64,000 bases of DNA from Cyclobacteriaceae bacterium (GCA_025455015.1 JALONI010000027.1:1-64000), one strand, 5' to 3'; positions 53,775-62,925 are shown, numbered from the stretch's first letter. The notes: generated by a model from the letters alone, not told the origin. Numbers and translations are program-made.

Positions 53775-54974
53775 ATGTTTGAGTTGCTTTTGCGTTCGGA
53801 GGTTCAGCAATACATTCGCCAGCACGCCCACCTGGACGAAAAGAGTTGGTTGCTTAAGAACCGTGAGGTACTCGGTATTACTCCGAGGCTGCTGGCGCAA
53901 CAGATGGCCGGCTTGCGCAAGGCCATGAACAAGCTGCCCTCGTGGGCGTTGGCCGAAAACATCGTGTACCCGCCCGCCATCAACCTCGAACAAACTTCAT
54001 CCGAGGCCACCGCCCGGTTTAAGGCCAGCGTGATTGCGTCATCGGACGGGCATGAACGTGGCGTTGACCTCACCTGTGGATGGGGTGTCGATTCTTTTTT
54101 TCTAAGCGAGTCTTTTTCTAGCTGGACGTGCGTGGAGCGCGACTCCGACCTGTTGGCCATGGCTCAACACAATCATCACCAGTTGGGTCGGGTGAACGTG
54201 AGGTACGAAAACACCTCCGCGGAAGCGTGGATAGCCCACAACGAAAAGCCCTGCGGCTGGATTTTTATAGACCCCTCGCGCAGGCAACAGGGCAACCGAA
54301 AGGTGGTATCGCTGACCGACTGTGAGCCCGATGTGGTGCGGATGCAGCCTCGACTGCTGGCCATGGCCACCAACGTATTGATCAAAACCTCCCCCTTGCT
54401 CGACATCCGCCAGGCGCTTCGCGATTTGACGTGTGTACAAAACGTGTATGTGGTGGCTGTGGATAATGAGTGTAAAGAACTTTTGTTTCATCTGACCCCC
54501 GGCTTTGCGGGCGAATCAACTCTTCACGCCTGCCAGCTCTCCGGCAAAACGTTTGAAGAGAATTCCCGCTTTTCATTTTTGGGTTCACACGAAAAGGAAG
54601 CCGTTGCCACCGGAGCACAGCCGGGACGTTTTTTGTACGAGCCCAACGCGGCCATCTTAAAGGCCGGAGCGTTCAAACAAGTAAGCGCGCATTGGGGTGT
54701 TCACAAACTCCACGCCAACACACACGTGTACACATCCGAACAGGTCGTGGCTGGCTTTCCGGGCCGTGTGTTTGAGGTATTGGAAATGGTGAAACCCGAC
54801 AAAAGCCTTGCTGCGCGGTTGCCAAACGGGCAGGCCAACATCGTGCTGCGCAACTACCCGCTCACGGTAGCGGAGGTAAAAAAGAAAACAGGCGTGGTGG
54901 AGGGGGGCGATCTTTTTCTGCTGGGCGCCAGGCATGCAAGTGGCGTAGCCCTTTGGCTCTGCCGAAGGTTGTAA
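53775..54974 (+). CDS. SAM-dependent methyltransferase with THUMP-like C-terminal domain (PG_1098 type)
   Basis: The 399-residue protein has an N-terminal helical region, a Rossmann methyltransferase core with VDLTCGWGVDSFFLS (SAM motif I) and FIDPSRRQQGNRK (DPxR-like motif IV), and C-terminal domains like those of Porphyromonas PG_1098. The DPSRR motif suggests RNA modification, but the substrate is unproven. An in-frame GTG at 53772 immediately precedes the ATG; the ATG is used. Confidence 0.82.
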   Translation: MFELLLRSEVQQYIRQHAHLDEKSWLLKNREVLGITPRLLAQQMAGLRKAMNKLPSWALAENIVYPPAINLEQTSSEATARFKASVIASSDGHERGVDLTCGWGVDSFFLSESFSSWTCVERDSDLLAMAQHNHHQLGRVNVRYENTSAEAWIAHNEKPCGWIFIDPSRRQQGNRKVVSLTDCEPDVVRMQPRLLAMATNVLIKTSPLLDIRQALRDLTCVQNVYVVAVDNECKELLFHLTPGFAGESTLHACQLSGKTFEENSRFSFLGSHEKEAVATGAQPGRFLYEPNAAILKAGAFKQVSAHWGVHKLHANTHVYTSEQVVAGFPGRVFEVLEMVKPDKSLAARLPNGQANIVLRNYPLTVAEVKKKTGVVEGGDLFLLGARHASGVALWLCRRL

Positions 54975-55007
54975 AACCTTTTGCCCACGCAATCGTAAAT
55001 ACCGCGC

Positions 55008-55634
55008 ATGATCGCACCCCGAAGGCATGTTGTGCACGCGTGGGCATGGGTTGCCGTGGGGCTGTTGACGCTGGCGGCCTGTGTGGATGACGCCCCCACG
55101 CAGGTTACGCCCCCGAAAGAAATCATTCACACCCCGGACGGACGCACCGTAAAGTTGGGCGATGCCACGGGCATAGCACTTGATGTTGATTCCGATGGCC
55201 GGGTGGATTACAACATTTTTGTAGAACTCACAGCCAACAGCGCGGGCGACAGGTTGTACGCGGGCATCAATCCCATCGGCACCAACGCCATCCTGGCGGG
55301 GCCCGCCAACGATGATAACTTTCTCAGCATGGGCTTCGCCAAGGCGTTGGCCGCAAACACACCGATTCCTGAACGTCCATCCGGTGACTTACAGTGGTCG
55401 CCCGACTTTCACGCGCTGGCCATCCGAAACACGGCTACCGCGGGCGCGGTTTCTTACGAGGGCGATTGGGGAAGCGGTGCCGCTGCTTTTTTGCCTCTTC
55501 GGCTGGATGAAGGTGGCTTGAAAAGATACGGCTGGGCAAAGCTTTCTTTCAACAGGACAACGGAAGTGATGACCTTGGAGGAATATGCGTATAGCGAGGT
55601 GGCTGGTGTGACCCTGGCGGCAGGAGAAAAATAA
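55008..55634 (+). CDS. Hypothetical lipoprotein
   Basis: The 208-residue protein has a lipoprotein signal (LTLAAC), a short Pro/Thr-rich spacer, and a beta-rich region with GIALDVDSDGRVDYNIFVELT, which resembles the DxDxDG calcium-binding loop. A secreted or surface beta-sandwich is likely. No family is assigned. It follows the methyltransferase by 33 bases. Confidence 0.65.
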   Translation: MIAPRRHVVHAWAWVAVGLLTLAACVDDAPTQVTPPKEIIHTPDGRTVKLGDATGIALDVDSDGRVDYNIFVELTANSAGDRLYAGINPIGTNAILAGPANDDNFLSMGFAKALAANTPIPERPSGDLQWSPDFHALAIRNTATAGAVSYEGDWGSGAAAFLPLRLDEGGLKRYGWAKLSFNRTTEVMTLEEYAYSEVAGVTLAAGEK

Positions 55635-55756
55635 TAATAGATAGTCGTACAACTAAGTAGCGGACGAGCTTTTGCAATAGCCACCAGTGCTGGTTACCAA
55701 CCGGCATTGTCCCGCTCAATTTTACTGCCTATTTTTGAAGTAAACTCCAGTGTTCT

Positions 55757-55927
55757 ATGAATGAGCTCGTAATCGACAATAAGCGCTATGTCTTACTTGA
55801 ACAAAATGACTTCGATACGCTTCGAAAAAAAGCCGCGCTAAAGCGAAATCCTGAAAAGACACTCACGGTTGCCCAAGCCAGAGCCGTTTCTAAAAGATTG
55901 ATACGAAAGTGGGCAAACGAAAAGTAA
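55757..55927 (+). CDS. Antitoxin-like small protein upstream of a RelE/ParE toxin
   Basis: Translation from the ATG at 55757 gives 56 residues (MNELVIDNKRYVLLEQNDF...) ending in TAA at 55927. The N-terminal VIDNKRYVLLEQNDFDTL resembles Phd/RelB-like antitoxins, and the end overlaps the next gene by 19 bases as in the pair at 45343-45878. It is small and so carries moderate confidence. Confidence 0.7.
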   Translation: MNELVIDNKRYVLLEQNDFDTLRKKAALKRNPEKTLTVAQARAVSKRLIRKWANEK

Positions 55928-56206
55928 TAATTGCCCGATCGGTTGCCTATCGCATTTCCGAAGTCTCGTTTTTTATTGAGTCACGGGGGTTAATTGCCAC
56001 GGCAGAGCGGTTTGCTTCAGATGCATATGACTTTATTGAATCGTTAGCCGACAAGGCGGTCATTTCGGTATTGCCGCGATCCGAAAAGAGCTGCGTTACA
56101 GTTGAAGTGTGTTGCGTTTCGCAGAAAGTACACCATTGTTTTTTTGGAGACCGACAAAGAAATACTGGTATGTGAGTTTGTGCCTTCTTCAGTAATACGC
56201 TGGTGA
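55909..56206 (+). pseudogene. RelE/ParE-family toxin gene with a frameshift
   Basis: From the GTG at 55909 the frame gives KRKVIIARSVAYRISEVSFF...IESLADKAVISV, typical of ParE-type toxins. After about 56070 the continuation is not toxin-like and ends at 56175. In the next frame, from 56072, the expected C-terminus appears: CRDPKRAALQLKCVAFRRKY and TIVFLETDKEILVCEFVPSS, ending in TGA at 56206. One extra base (or two lost) near 56060-56072 explains this. It is either an inactivated toxin or a single-base consensus error. The antitoxin gene upstream is intact. Confidence 0.8.
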
Positions 56207-56208
56207 CC

Positions 56209-56400
56209 TCACACCACCCCCATCACCCCATACACGACCCAACTGACCGCGCACAGCACCCCGTATACGTTGAGCACCTTCATCCGGTGTTGCGTATCCT
56301 CCCACCACAGCACTACCCATGGCTTAAACAAACCCAACAGCAGCAGAAAACTGCTGGCCCACGCCAACAAAAGAAAAATCAACCGGATGTTTTCAAGCAT
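56209..56400 (-). CDS. Small two-helix membrane protein
   Basis: The 63-residue protein (MLENIRLIFLLLAWASSFLLL...) has two transmembrane helices joined by GLFKPWVVLWWEDTQHRMKVL, a pattern seen in small conserved Bacteroidota membrane proteins. It is divergent from mfd with a 59-base gap. The function is unknown. Confidence 0.65.
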   Translation of the reverse strand: MLENIRLIFLLLAWASSFLLLLGLFKPWVVLWWEDTQHRMKVLNVYGVLCAVSWVVYGVMGVV

Positions 56401-56435
56401 GTGGTAAATTTAACGTCCCCTTTTCATTATTTCTT

Positions 56436-56443
56436 TACTTTTG
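56436..56443 (+). promoter_or_regulatory. -7 promoter element (TACTTTTG) for mfd
   Basis: TACTTTTG lies 16 bases before the GTG start of mfd at 56460. Confidence 0.5.
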
Positions 56444-56459
56444 CGCCCTCTTTTATCGC

Positions 56460-59400
56460 GTGCGCGCAGTTGACTTCCTCTCGTTGTATCAATCGGACGG
56501 CCTCCTACAATCGTTGGTCGAGGGGATACGTGCGCCCCAACAAAAAACATTTCGCCTCAAAGGCCTGTTGGGCAGCTTGGATGCCATTACGGCCGCGGCC
56601 GTCATCAAAAACATTCGCAGCAGCCACCTGTTTGTCCTCACCGATAAGGAAGAAGCCGCCTATTTTCTCAACGATCTGCAAAACCTGCTGGGGCAAAAGG
56701 AGCCGTTGTTGTTCCCCATGTCGTACAAGCGTCCGTATGAGTACAGCGAAATCGAAAATGCCAACATCCTCATGCGCGCAGAGGTGCTCAATCAGGTGGG
56801 CACCCACCCCGAGGGTCAGTTGATTGTGACCTACCCCGAGGCGTTGAGTGAAAAAGTGATCAACAAAAAATCGCTTGCGTCCAACACGTTTGTGGTCAAA
56901 AAGGGAGAAACGCTCGACCTTTCCTTTCTGGAAGAGTTTCTGCACGCCTACGATTTTGAGAAAACCGACTTTGTGTACGAGGCTGGCCAGTTTGCCGTGC
57001 GCGGGGGCATCATCGATGTCTACTCATTTGCACACGAGCGGCCGTACCGCATCGAGCTGTTTGGCGATGAGGTGGACAGCATCCGCAGCTTTGACCCCGG
57101 CTCGCAATTGTCGGTGGATGCATTGGAAAAAATCAGCTTGATGCCCAACGTACAAACCCGGCTGATGAAGGAAGAGCGCCAGTCGTTGTTTGAGTTCATC
57201 CCGCCCAACACGCGGCTGTGGATCAAGGACGTAGAACATACGCGCGATGTGCTGGACCGGTGTTTTGACAAAGCCTCGCAGCAGTTTGATCGCATCTTGC
57301 GCGAAAGCGATACCTCTGTAGCGCTGCAGCCCGAGCAACTGTTTGATACAGGCGCTGCTTTTCTGGAGCACCTGCCCAAGTTTCAGGTGCTGGAGTTTGG
57401 CCCGCGTTCGTTCGTTGCCCACGCGCCTGTGGTAACGTTTGCCTCTTCGGTACAACCGGCCTTCAACAAAAATTTTGAGCTGCTGGCAACCGATCTCATC
57501 GAACGGCAATGGCAAGGATATACCAACCTGATTGCGGCCGAGCAGCCCCGCCAGGCCGAACGGCTTCACGGCATCTTTGCCGAACTACAGCCCGACTTGC
57601 GCTTTCAGATTTTGGAAATTCCCCTGCGCCAAGGGTTTATCGACCACCAAACCAAAATTGTTTGCTACACCGACCACCAGATTTTTGAACGCTACCATCG
57701 CTACCGCAGCAAAGAGAAGTTTTCGAAAAGCAAAGCCTTAACCTTTCGGGAGCTGCAGACCTTGCAGCCGGGCGATTTTGTCACGCACATCGATTATGGC
57801 ATTGCCAAGTTTGCCGGCCTGGAAAAAAAGGAGGTGAATGGCCGCGAGCAGGAGGCAATCCGCCTGGTTTTCCGCGATGACGATATCTTGTATATCAACA
57901 TCCACTCCCTACACAAAATAGCGAAGTACACCGGCCGCGAGGGCACCCCGCCCGTTATCAATAAACTCGGCTCGGGCGAGTGGGACAGCAAGAAAGCCAA
58001 AGTCAAAAAGAAAGTACGCGACATCGCCAAGGAGCTGATCGCCTTGTATGCCAAGCGTAAAACGGCCCCCGGCTATGCCTATCAGCCCGATGGCTTTTTG
58101 CAGGTAGAGCTGGAAACGTCCTTTTTGTACGAAGACACGCCCGACCAAGCCAAGGCCACCGAAGATGTGAAGCGCGATATGGAACAGCCGCACCCCATGG
58201 ACCGGCTGGTGTGTGGCGATGTGGGATTTGGGAAAACCGAAGTGGCCATTCGCGCAGCCTTCAAGGCAGCCAGCGAAGGCAAGCAGGTGGCGGTGCTGGT
58301 GCCCACCACGATTTTGGCCATGCAGCATTACCGCACCTTCTCCGAGCGACTGGCAAATTTTCCCGTTCATATTGAGTATGTGTCGCGGTTCAAAACGGAC
58401 AAAGAGATCAAAGAAATCATCCAGCAAGTGGGCGAGGGCAAGGTCAACATCATCATTGGCACGCACCGCGTGGTCAGCAAAGATGTCGTATTCAAAGATC
58501 TGGGGCTGTTGATCATTGACGAGGAGCAGAAGTTTGGGGTCAAAGTGAAAGACCGCCTCAAAGAACTTCGGGTGAACGTAGACGTGCTCACCCTCACTGC
58601 CACGCCCATCCCGCGCACGTTGCATTTTTCGCTCATGGGCGCGCGCGACCTGAGCATCATTGCCACGGCTCCGCCCAACCGCCAGCCCGTCACCACCGAG
58701 CTCCATACCTTTGGCGAAACCATCATCCGCGATGCCGTGAGCCACGAACTGCGCAGGGGCGGCCAGGTGTTTTTTGTGCACAACCGCATCAGCGACATTG
58801 ACCAAATTGCCAATGTCATTTTCAAGCTGGTGCCTGACTCGCGCATTGGCATTGCCCATGGCCAGATGGAAGGCGATAAATTGGAGAAGGTGATGGTCAA
58901 GTTTATCGAAGGAGAGTATGACGTGCTGGTGAGCACCAACATCATTGAATCGGGGTTGGACATCCCCAATGCCAACACGATTATCATCAATCAAGCCCAC
59001 TTGTTTGGACTGAGCGATTTGCACCAGATGCGCGGGCGCGTGGGCCGCTCCAATAAAAAAGCCTATTGTTATTTGCTTACCCCGCCTTCGTCTTTACTCA
59101 CGAGCGACTCGCGCAAGCGGTTGGCTGCGCTGGAAGAATTTTCGGACTTGGGCGATGGCTTCAAAGTGGCCATGCGCGACCTGGACATCCGCGGGGCCGG
59201 CAACTTGCTGGGGGGTGAGCAGAGCGGCTTCATCAACGACCTGGGTTTTGATACCTACCACAAAATCCTGGACGATGCCATTCAGGAGTTGAAGGAAACG
59301 GAGTTCAAAGAATTGTTCACAGAAGAGCTCTCCGCGAAAGCGAAGTTGATGGTGCCCGATTGTGTGATCGAGACCGACCTGGAGATCCTGATCCCGGAGA

Positions 59401-59837
59401 ATTATGTAGGCAGCACGGCCGAACGCTTGCAGTTGTACTCCACGCTGGACAACATTACCGATGAGGGCGCACTGGAACGGTTCCGGGCTTCGTTGGTCGA
59501 TCGGTTTGGAAGCCTGCCCCCTTCGGTTGTGCAGCTGATTGACACGGTACGGTTGCGCTGGTTGGGCGAACAACTGGGGCTTGAAAAAATTTCGCTTAAA
59601 GGCGGTAAGCTGCGCGCCCAATTTATTTCCGGCAAAGACGAGTATTTCAAGTCGGAAGTGTTTGGCAAGATATTGCAGTTTGTTCAGACTCATTCCAAAC
59701 AATGCCGCATGAAAGACACAGCCGGAAAACTCATGCTGGTGATCGAAGACATTGATAGTGTGGAGGCTGCGCTGCAGTTGTTGGACTTCGACCATCGGTT
59801 CAAGCCGCTGGAAGCACCCCTGCTGCCCGGGCAATAA
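56460..59837 (+). CDS. mfd: Transcription-repair coupling factor
   Basis: The 1125-residue protein has all Mfd regions: an N-terminal UvrB-homology part, the RNA-polymerase interacting CarD-like domain (GDFVTHIDYGIAKFAGLEKK at about residue 440), and the RecG-like translocase with Walker A in CGDVGFGKTEVAIRAAF, IIDEEQKFGV, TATPIPRTLHFS, HGQMEGDKLEKVM and QMRGRVGRSNKKAY, then a C-terminal TRCF domain. Mfd removes stalled RNA polymerase and recruits UvrABC. The start is GTG at 56460. Confidence 0.96.
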   Translation: MRAVDFLSLYQSDGLLQSLVEGIRAPQQKTFRLKGLLGSLDAITAAAVIKNIRSSHLFVLTDKEEAAYFLNDLQNLLGQKEPLLFPMSYKRPYEYSEIENANILMRAEVLNQVGTHPEGQLIVTYPEALSEKVINKKSLASNTFVVKKGETLDLSFLEEFLHAYDFEKTDFVYEAGQFAVRGGIIDVYSFAHERPYRIELFGDEVDSIRSFDPGSQLSVDALEKISLMPNVQTRLMKEERQSLFEFIPPNTRLWIKDVEHTRDVLDRCFDKASQQFDRILRESDTSVALQPEQLFDTGAAFLEHLPKFQVLEFGPRSFVAHAPVVTFASSVQPAFNKNFELLATDLIERQWQGYTNLIAAEQPRQAERLHGIFAELQPDLRFQILEIPLRQGFIDHQTKIVCYTDHQIFERYHRYRSKEKFSKSKALTFRELQTLQPGDFVTHIDYGIAKFAGLEKKEVNGREQEAIRLVFRDDDILYINIHSLHKIAKYTGREGTPPVINKLGSGEWDSKKAKVKKKVRDIAKELIALYAKRKTAPGYAYQPDGFLQVELETSFLYEDTPDQAKATEDVKRDMEQPHPMDRLVCGDVGFGKTEVAIRAAFKAASEGKQVAVLVPTTILAMQHYRTFSERLANFPVHIEYVSRFKTDKEIKEIIQQVGEGKVNIIIGTHRVVSKDVVFKDLGLLIIDEEQKFGVKVKDRLKELRVNVDVLTLTATPIPRTLHFSLMGARDLSIIATAPPNRQPVTTELHTFGETIIRDAVSHELRRGGQVFFVHNRISDIDQIANVIFKLVPDSRIGIAHGQMEGDKLEKVMVKFIEGEYDVLVSTNIIESGLDIPNANTIIINQAHLFGLSDLHQMRGRVGRSNKKAYCYLLTPPSSLLTSDSRKRLAALEEFSDLGDGFKVAMRDLDIRGAGNLLGGEQSGFINDLGFDTYHKILDDAIQELKETEFKELFTEELSAKAKLMVPDCVIETDLEILIPENYVGSTAERLQLYSTLDNITDEGALERFRASLVDRFGSLPPSVVQLIDTVRLRWLGEQLGLEKISLKGGKLRAQFISGKDEYFKSEVFGKILQFVQTHSKQCRMKDTAGKLMLVIEDIDSVEAALQLLDFDHRFKPLEAPLLPGQ

Positions 59838-59968
59838 CGAAGGGTGGCACCCGTTTTAGATCGACCCATACCGCCAGGCTTGATTACCGATTTATCAAAT
59901 ATGGCCTAGCGTTTTGGAAAACATGTATTTATGTGCCTATATTAGCGGTTGCTTTTGAATCAAAATCT

Positions 59969-61309
59969 ATGCAAATGAGACTTTTCAAGGGATTTTTGCT
60001 CCTGGTTGGCTTGGCTGTAGCGGCAACATCCTGTTCACTAATCAACGGGGGTTCTTATCCCACGGCCGAAAACCCGGGCGCCACAAGGGTTAACCCAGGT
60101 GTGAGGCCCGGTACCAGTACCACTACGGGCATCGAGTACACTTCGCGCGAAGACATCCCGGCTCAACCCGCCCCGGGCGAGTATCTGTACCCGATCGATG
60201 AGTTCGACATGATGCCCCCCATCCCCAACATGCGCTATATTGAAGGTGGTCGTGCGGTGTTGGGTTCGTTGGAAGAAGACCTGCTCGGCTGGCGCGACAA
60301 CGTGGAGCGCACGGTATCGGTAGCTTCTTTCTACATGGACGAAACCGAAATTGCGAACATTCACTGGAATGAATATTTGTATGCGTTGAACGACAGCGCC
60401 ATCAAGAATCCGGCTGCGCTGCAGCGCTACAAGGATGCCTATCCGGACACCAGCGTATGGGTGGGCAAACTCGCCTACAACGACCCTTACGTAAAATACT
60501 ATCTGACCTATCCCGGCTTCCGCTATTACCCCGTGGTGGGCATCACATGGAAACAGGCCAATGCCTATGCTGCGTGGCGCACCCGCGTGGTAAATGATGT
60601 GATTCTGGCCGAGCGCGGCCTGTTGGCCGAGCAGCCTGCGGGTGGTGGCACCACTCCTGGCCTGGCGCCTCCCGACCCGCTGCCGAACTTCCGCCTGCCC
60701 ACCGAAGCCGAGTGGGAGTATGCTGCCATGGCTATGATTGGCACCCAATGGTTGGACGAGGTACAAACGCACCAACGCCTTTACCCCTGGGATGGCCACG
60801 CCTTGCGTAATCCTTACGGCAAAGACATGGGTTTGTTTTTGGCCAACTTTAAGCGCGGCCGGGGCGACTATGCCGGTATCGCGGGTAAGTTGAATGATGG
60901 TTCGTTGATCACCACCTATATTTATGAGTATCCCCCCAATGACTACGGCCTGTACAACATGGCCGGTAACGTGAGCGAGTGGGTGCTGGATATCTATCGC
61001 CCCTTGTCGCACCAGGACTTTGACGATCTGAACCCGATCCGCAGAGATGATTTCCTGGATGACAATGACAAGTACCGGAGCAAATACAAAAAGGCGGCCG
61101 ATTCGTCCGGGGTGGCCTCGTTAGGCGTGAACAATCCGCAAAGCTATTTGTCGCTGGTCTCAAACCGGAGCCGTGTGTACAAGGGCGGTTCGTGGAAAGA
61201 TGTGGCCTATTGGATGTCGCCCGGAACCAGACGGTTCTTGGATGAAGATTCCGCCACGGCCACGATTGGTTTCCGTTGCGCGATGATCAACGTAGGCTCC
61301 AACCGATAA
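59969..61309 (+). CDS. gldJ: Gliding motility lipoprotein GldJ
   Basis: The protein (446 residues from 59969; a second Met lies at 59975) has a lipoprotein signal ending in AATSC and a formylglycine-generating-enzyme-like domain with SFYMDETEIANIHWNEYL, PEYPVVG-type RYYPVVGITWKQA, FRLPTEAEWEYAA, YNMAGNVSEWV and the end IGFRCAM. This is the Flavobacterium GldJ pattern, not GldK. GldJ is required for gliding and type IX secretion and stabilises GldK. Other gld genes are not here. A strong terminator follows. Confidence 0.92.
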   Translation: MQMRLFKGFLLLVGLAVAATSCSLINGGSYPTAENPGATRVNPGVRPGTSTTTGIEYTSREDIPAQPAPGEYLYPIDEFDMMPPIPNMRYIEGGRAVLGSLEEDLLGWRDNVERTVSVASFYMDETEIANIHWNEYLYALNDSAIKNPAALQRYKDAYPDTSVWVGKLAYNDPYVKYYLTYPGFRYYPVVGITWKQANAYAAWRTRVVNDVILAERGLLAEQPAGGGTTPGLAPPDPLPNFRLPTEAEWEYAAMAMIGTQWLDEVQTHQRLYPWDGHALRNPYGKDMGLFLANFKRGRGDYAGIAGKLNDGSLITTYIYEYPPNDYGLYNMAGNVSEWVLDIYRPLSHQDFDDLNPIRRDDFLDDNDKYRSKYKKAADSSGVASLGVNNPQSYLSLVSNRSRVYKGGSWKDVAYWMSPGTRRFLDEDSATATIGFRCAMINVGSNR

Positions 61310-61334
61310 GCGTACAAAAAACAGTTTTCCCCAG

Positions 61335-61364
61335 AACCCCCGGTTGAGAAGCCGGGGGTTTTTT
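61335..61364 (+). terminator. Rho-independent terminator after gldJ
   Basis: AACCCCCGG and CCGGGGGTT form a 9-bp stem with an 8-base loop, followed by six T. It lies 26 bases after the gldJ stop codon. Confidence 0.9.
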
Positions 61365-61369
61365 ATTGG

Positions 61370-62083
61370 CTACTGCGCAGCGGCAATACAGGCGATGCTG
61401 AGTTGGGCGCATCCCGCCTGCCATAAATGCCCGCCACAGGCTTCCAGCGTGGCTCCGGTGGTGATCACATCATCCACCAGCAAGACATGCTTGCCTGCGA
61501 GCGATGCGGTGGGTGCCACATCGAAAACCGCCCGCACGTTTTCCCACCGCTGCCAGCGATTTTTTCGGGTTTGGGTTTGCGTCCGTGTTTTGCGCACCGA
61601 GATGGACTCACTCACCGGCACCTTCCACACAGAGGCAAGACCCAGCGCAAACTGGGTGCTTTGGTTATAGCCGCGGCTTCGCTGGCGCGAGCGGTGCAAA
61701 GGCACGGGCACCAGGCAGTCAAACGGGGCCACAAAACCGCGCTGTGCTAACTCATGGGCGAACACCGCACCAAGCCGCTGGCCCACTTCCGGGTGGTTGT
61801 TGTATTTCAGCTGATGTAGTAAGTGCTGCACCAATCCCGACTTTCGGAATTTCAGGAAAGCAAAGGCATGCTGCACCTCCATGCGTCCGGCAAATTTCAT
61901 GCGCACCGGGTTGGTCTCCTCAAGCCAGTCGTTTGCTTTGGGCAGTTGCGAAAGACATTCGGAACACAACACCTCTTCGCCCTTTACCAGGGCATCCTCA
62001 CAGCCTAAACAATAGCGCGGAAAGAAGAGGCCCAGAAAATCACGGGCCAGGTGGGAGTTTGAATTGGCTGTATTTGCGTTCAT
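61370..62083 (-). CDS. ComF-family phosphoribosyltransferase-like protein
   Basis: The 237-residue protein has an N-terminal cysteine ribbon (CLGC...CSEC) and a phosphoribosyltransferase domain with the PRPP loop VLLVDDVITTGATLEA. ComF-family proteins are linked to DNA uptake in naturally competent bacteria, and in others have uncertain roles. It is convergent with gldJ and divergent from the AhpD-like gene. Confidence 0.88.
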   Translation of the reverse strand: MNANTANSNSHLARDFLGLFFPRYCLGCEDALVKGEEVLCSECLSQLPKANDWLEETNPVRMKFAGRMEVQHAFAFLKFRKSGLVQHLLHQLKYNNHPEVGQRLGAVFAHELAQRGFVAPFDCLVPVPLHRSRQRSRGYNQSTQFALGLASVWKVPVSESISVRKTRTQTQTRKNRWQRWENVRAVFDVAPTASLAGKHVLLVDDVITTGATLEACGGHLWQAGCAQLSIACIAAAQ

Positions 62084-62107
62084 CTTTGCAACAAACGTTT
62101 TTTGCCC

Positions 62108-62452
62108 ATGACTTTAGTAGAGCAATTTAATCAATACCGCTCAAAAATGAATGAGAAGATTCTGGAAGCGGACAACCTCATCATCAAACGCATTTTTAAC
62201 CTGGATACCAATGCCTACCAGGCAGGGGCGCTGGACGTCCGCGCCAAGGAGCTGATCGGCCTGACGTGTTCGCTGGTGCTTCGGTGCGATGACTGTGTGC
62301 GATACCATTTGGGCAAATGCCACGAGATAAAGTTGACCACCGAAGAAGTACACGAGGCCATGGGCGTGGCCACGTTGATCGGGGGTACCATTGTAATTCC
62401 GCACCTGAGAAGGGCCTTTGAATATTGGGAGGCGTTGCAAAAAGAAGCCTGA
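62108..62452 (+). CDS. Carboxymuconolactone decarboxylase/AhpD-like protein
   Basis: The 114-residue helical protein has the AhpD-type CxxC in CDDCVRYHLGKCHE with the adjacent histidine, as in alkylhydroperoxidase-like proteins. The family acts as a thiol-disulfide oxidoreductase or decarboxylase; this size is common in Bacteroidota. The ATG at 62108 is used, since a TTG at 62102 is less likely. It ends in ATGA overlap with the next gene. Confidence 0.85.
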   Translation: MTLVEQFNQYRSKMNEKILEADNLIIKRIFNLDTNAYQAGALDVRAKELIGLTCSLVLRCDDCVRYHLGKCHEIKLTTEEVHEAMGVATLIGGTIVIPHLRRAFEYWEALQKEA

Positions 62453-62841
62453 TGTTCAAGCGTGATTTAGACCAAGATCGCAAGTGGCAGGCCCTGCTGG
62501 AATTCATTAACGGCACGTTGGGCAAAAAACCCAAAGACCTGAACGGGGTGCTGTTCATCATCGGGGTGCAGGAATTGGGGCGTGGGTTTGCCCATTTTTC
62601 CAAAGAAGAGAAGCAGGACTTGTTGCACATTGCCATCTGCAAGGTGTTGAGCCTTTCAGGGTACTATGCGTTGGAGGGGTTGGACCAGGACGGCTGGCCG
62701 CATTGGAAGTTGATTAAAAAACTGCCTCACTTCGATCTGTTGGAACAGGAAAAGCTCTTGAAACAACACGTGATGGAGTATTTTGAAAAAGAGTTGGACT
62801 GGGGATACGAGGCGGTGCGCGAGCCCGGCCCGGGCGCTTGA
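62452..62841 (+). CDS. Hypothetical conserved protein
   Basis: The 129-residue helical protein (MFKRDLDQDRKWQALLEFI...) has no recognised domain; GVQELGRGFAHFSKEEKQDLLHIA is the most distinctive part. Its ATG overlaps the stop of the AhpD-like gene, so it is translationally coupled and may share a process with it. Small conserved proteins of this kind are common in Cytophagales, but the role is unknown. Confidence 0.75.
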   Translation: MFKRDLDQDRKWQALLEFINGTLGKKPKDLNGVLFIIGVQELGRGFAHFSKEEKQDLLHIAICKVLSLSGYYALEGLDQDGWPHWKLIKKLPHFDLLEQEKLLKQHVMEYFEKELDWGYEAVREPGPGA

Positions 62842-62925
62842 AAAACAGCGTGTTCATCACTACCTTGCTGTAGCAAAACTATCCGTTCCGTTTGCCCGTT
62901 ATGGATACTGGCGGGGGGCAATTAC

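Noticed and set aside
57909-59024. Long minus-strand frame within mfd
   Set aside because: It mirrors the conserved mfd helicase region and lacks independent features.
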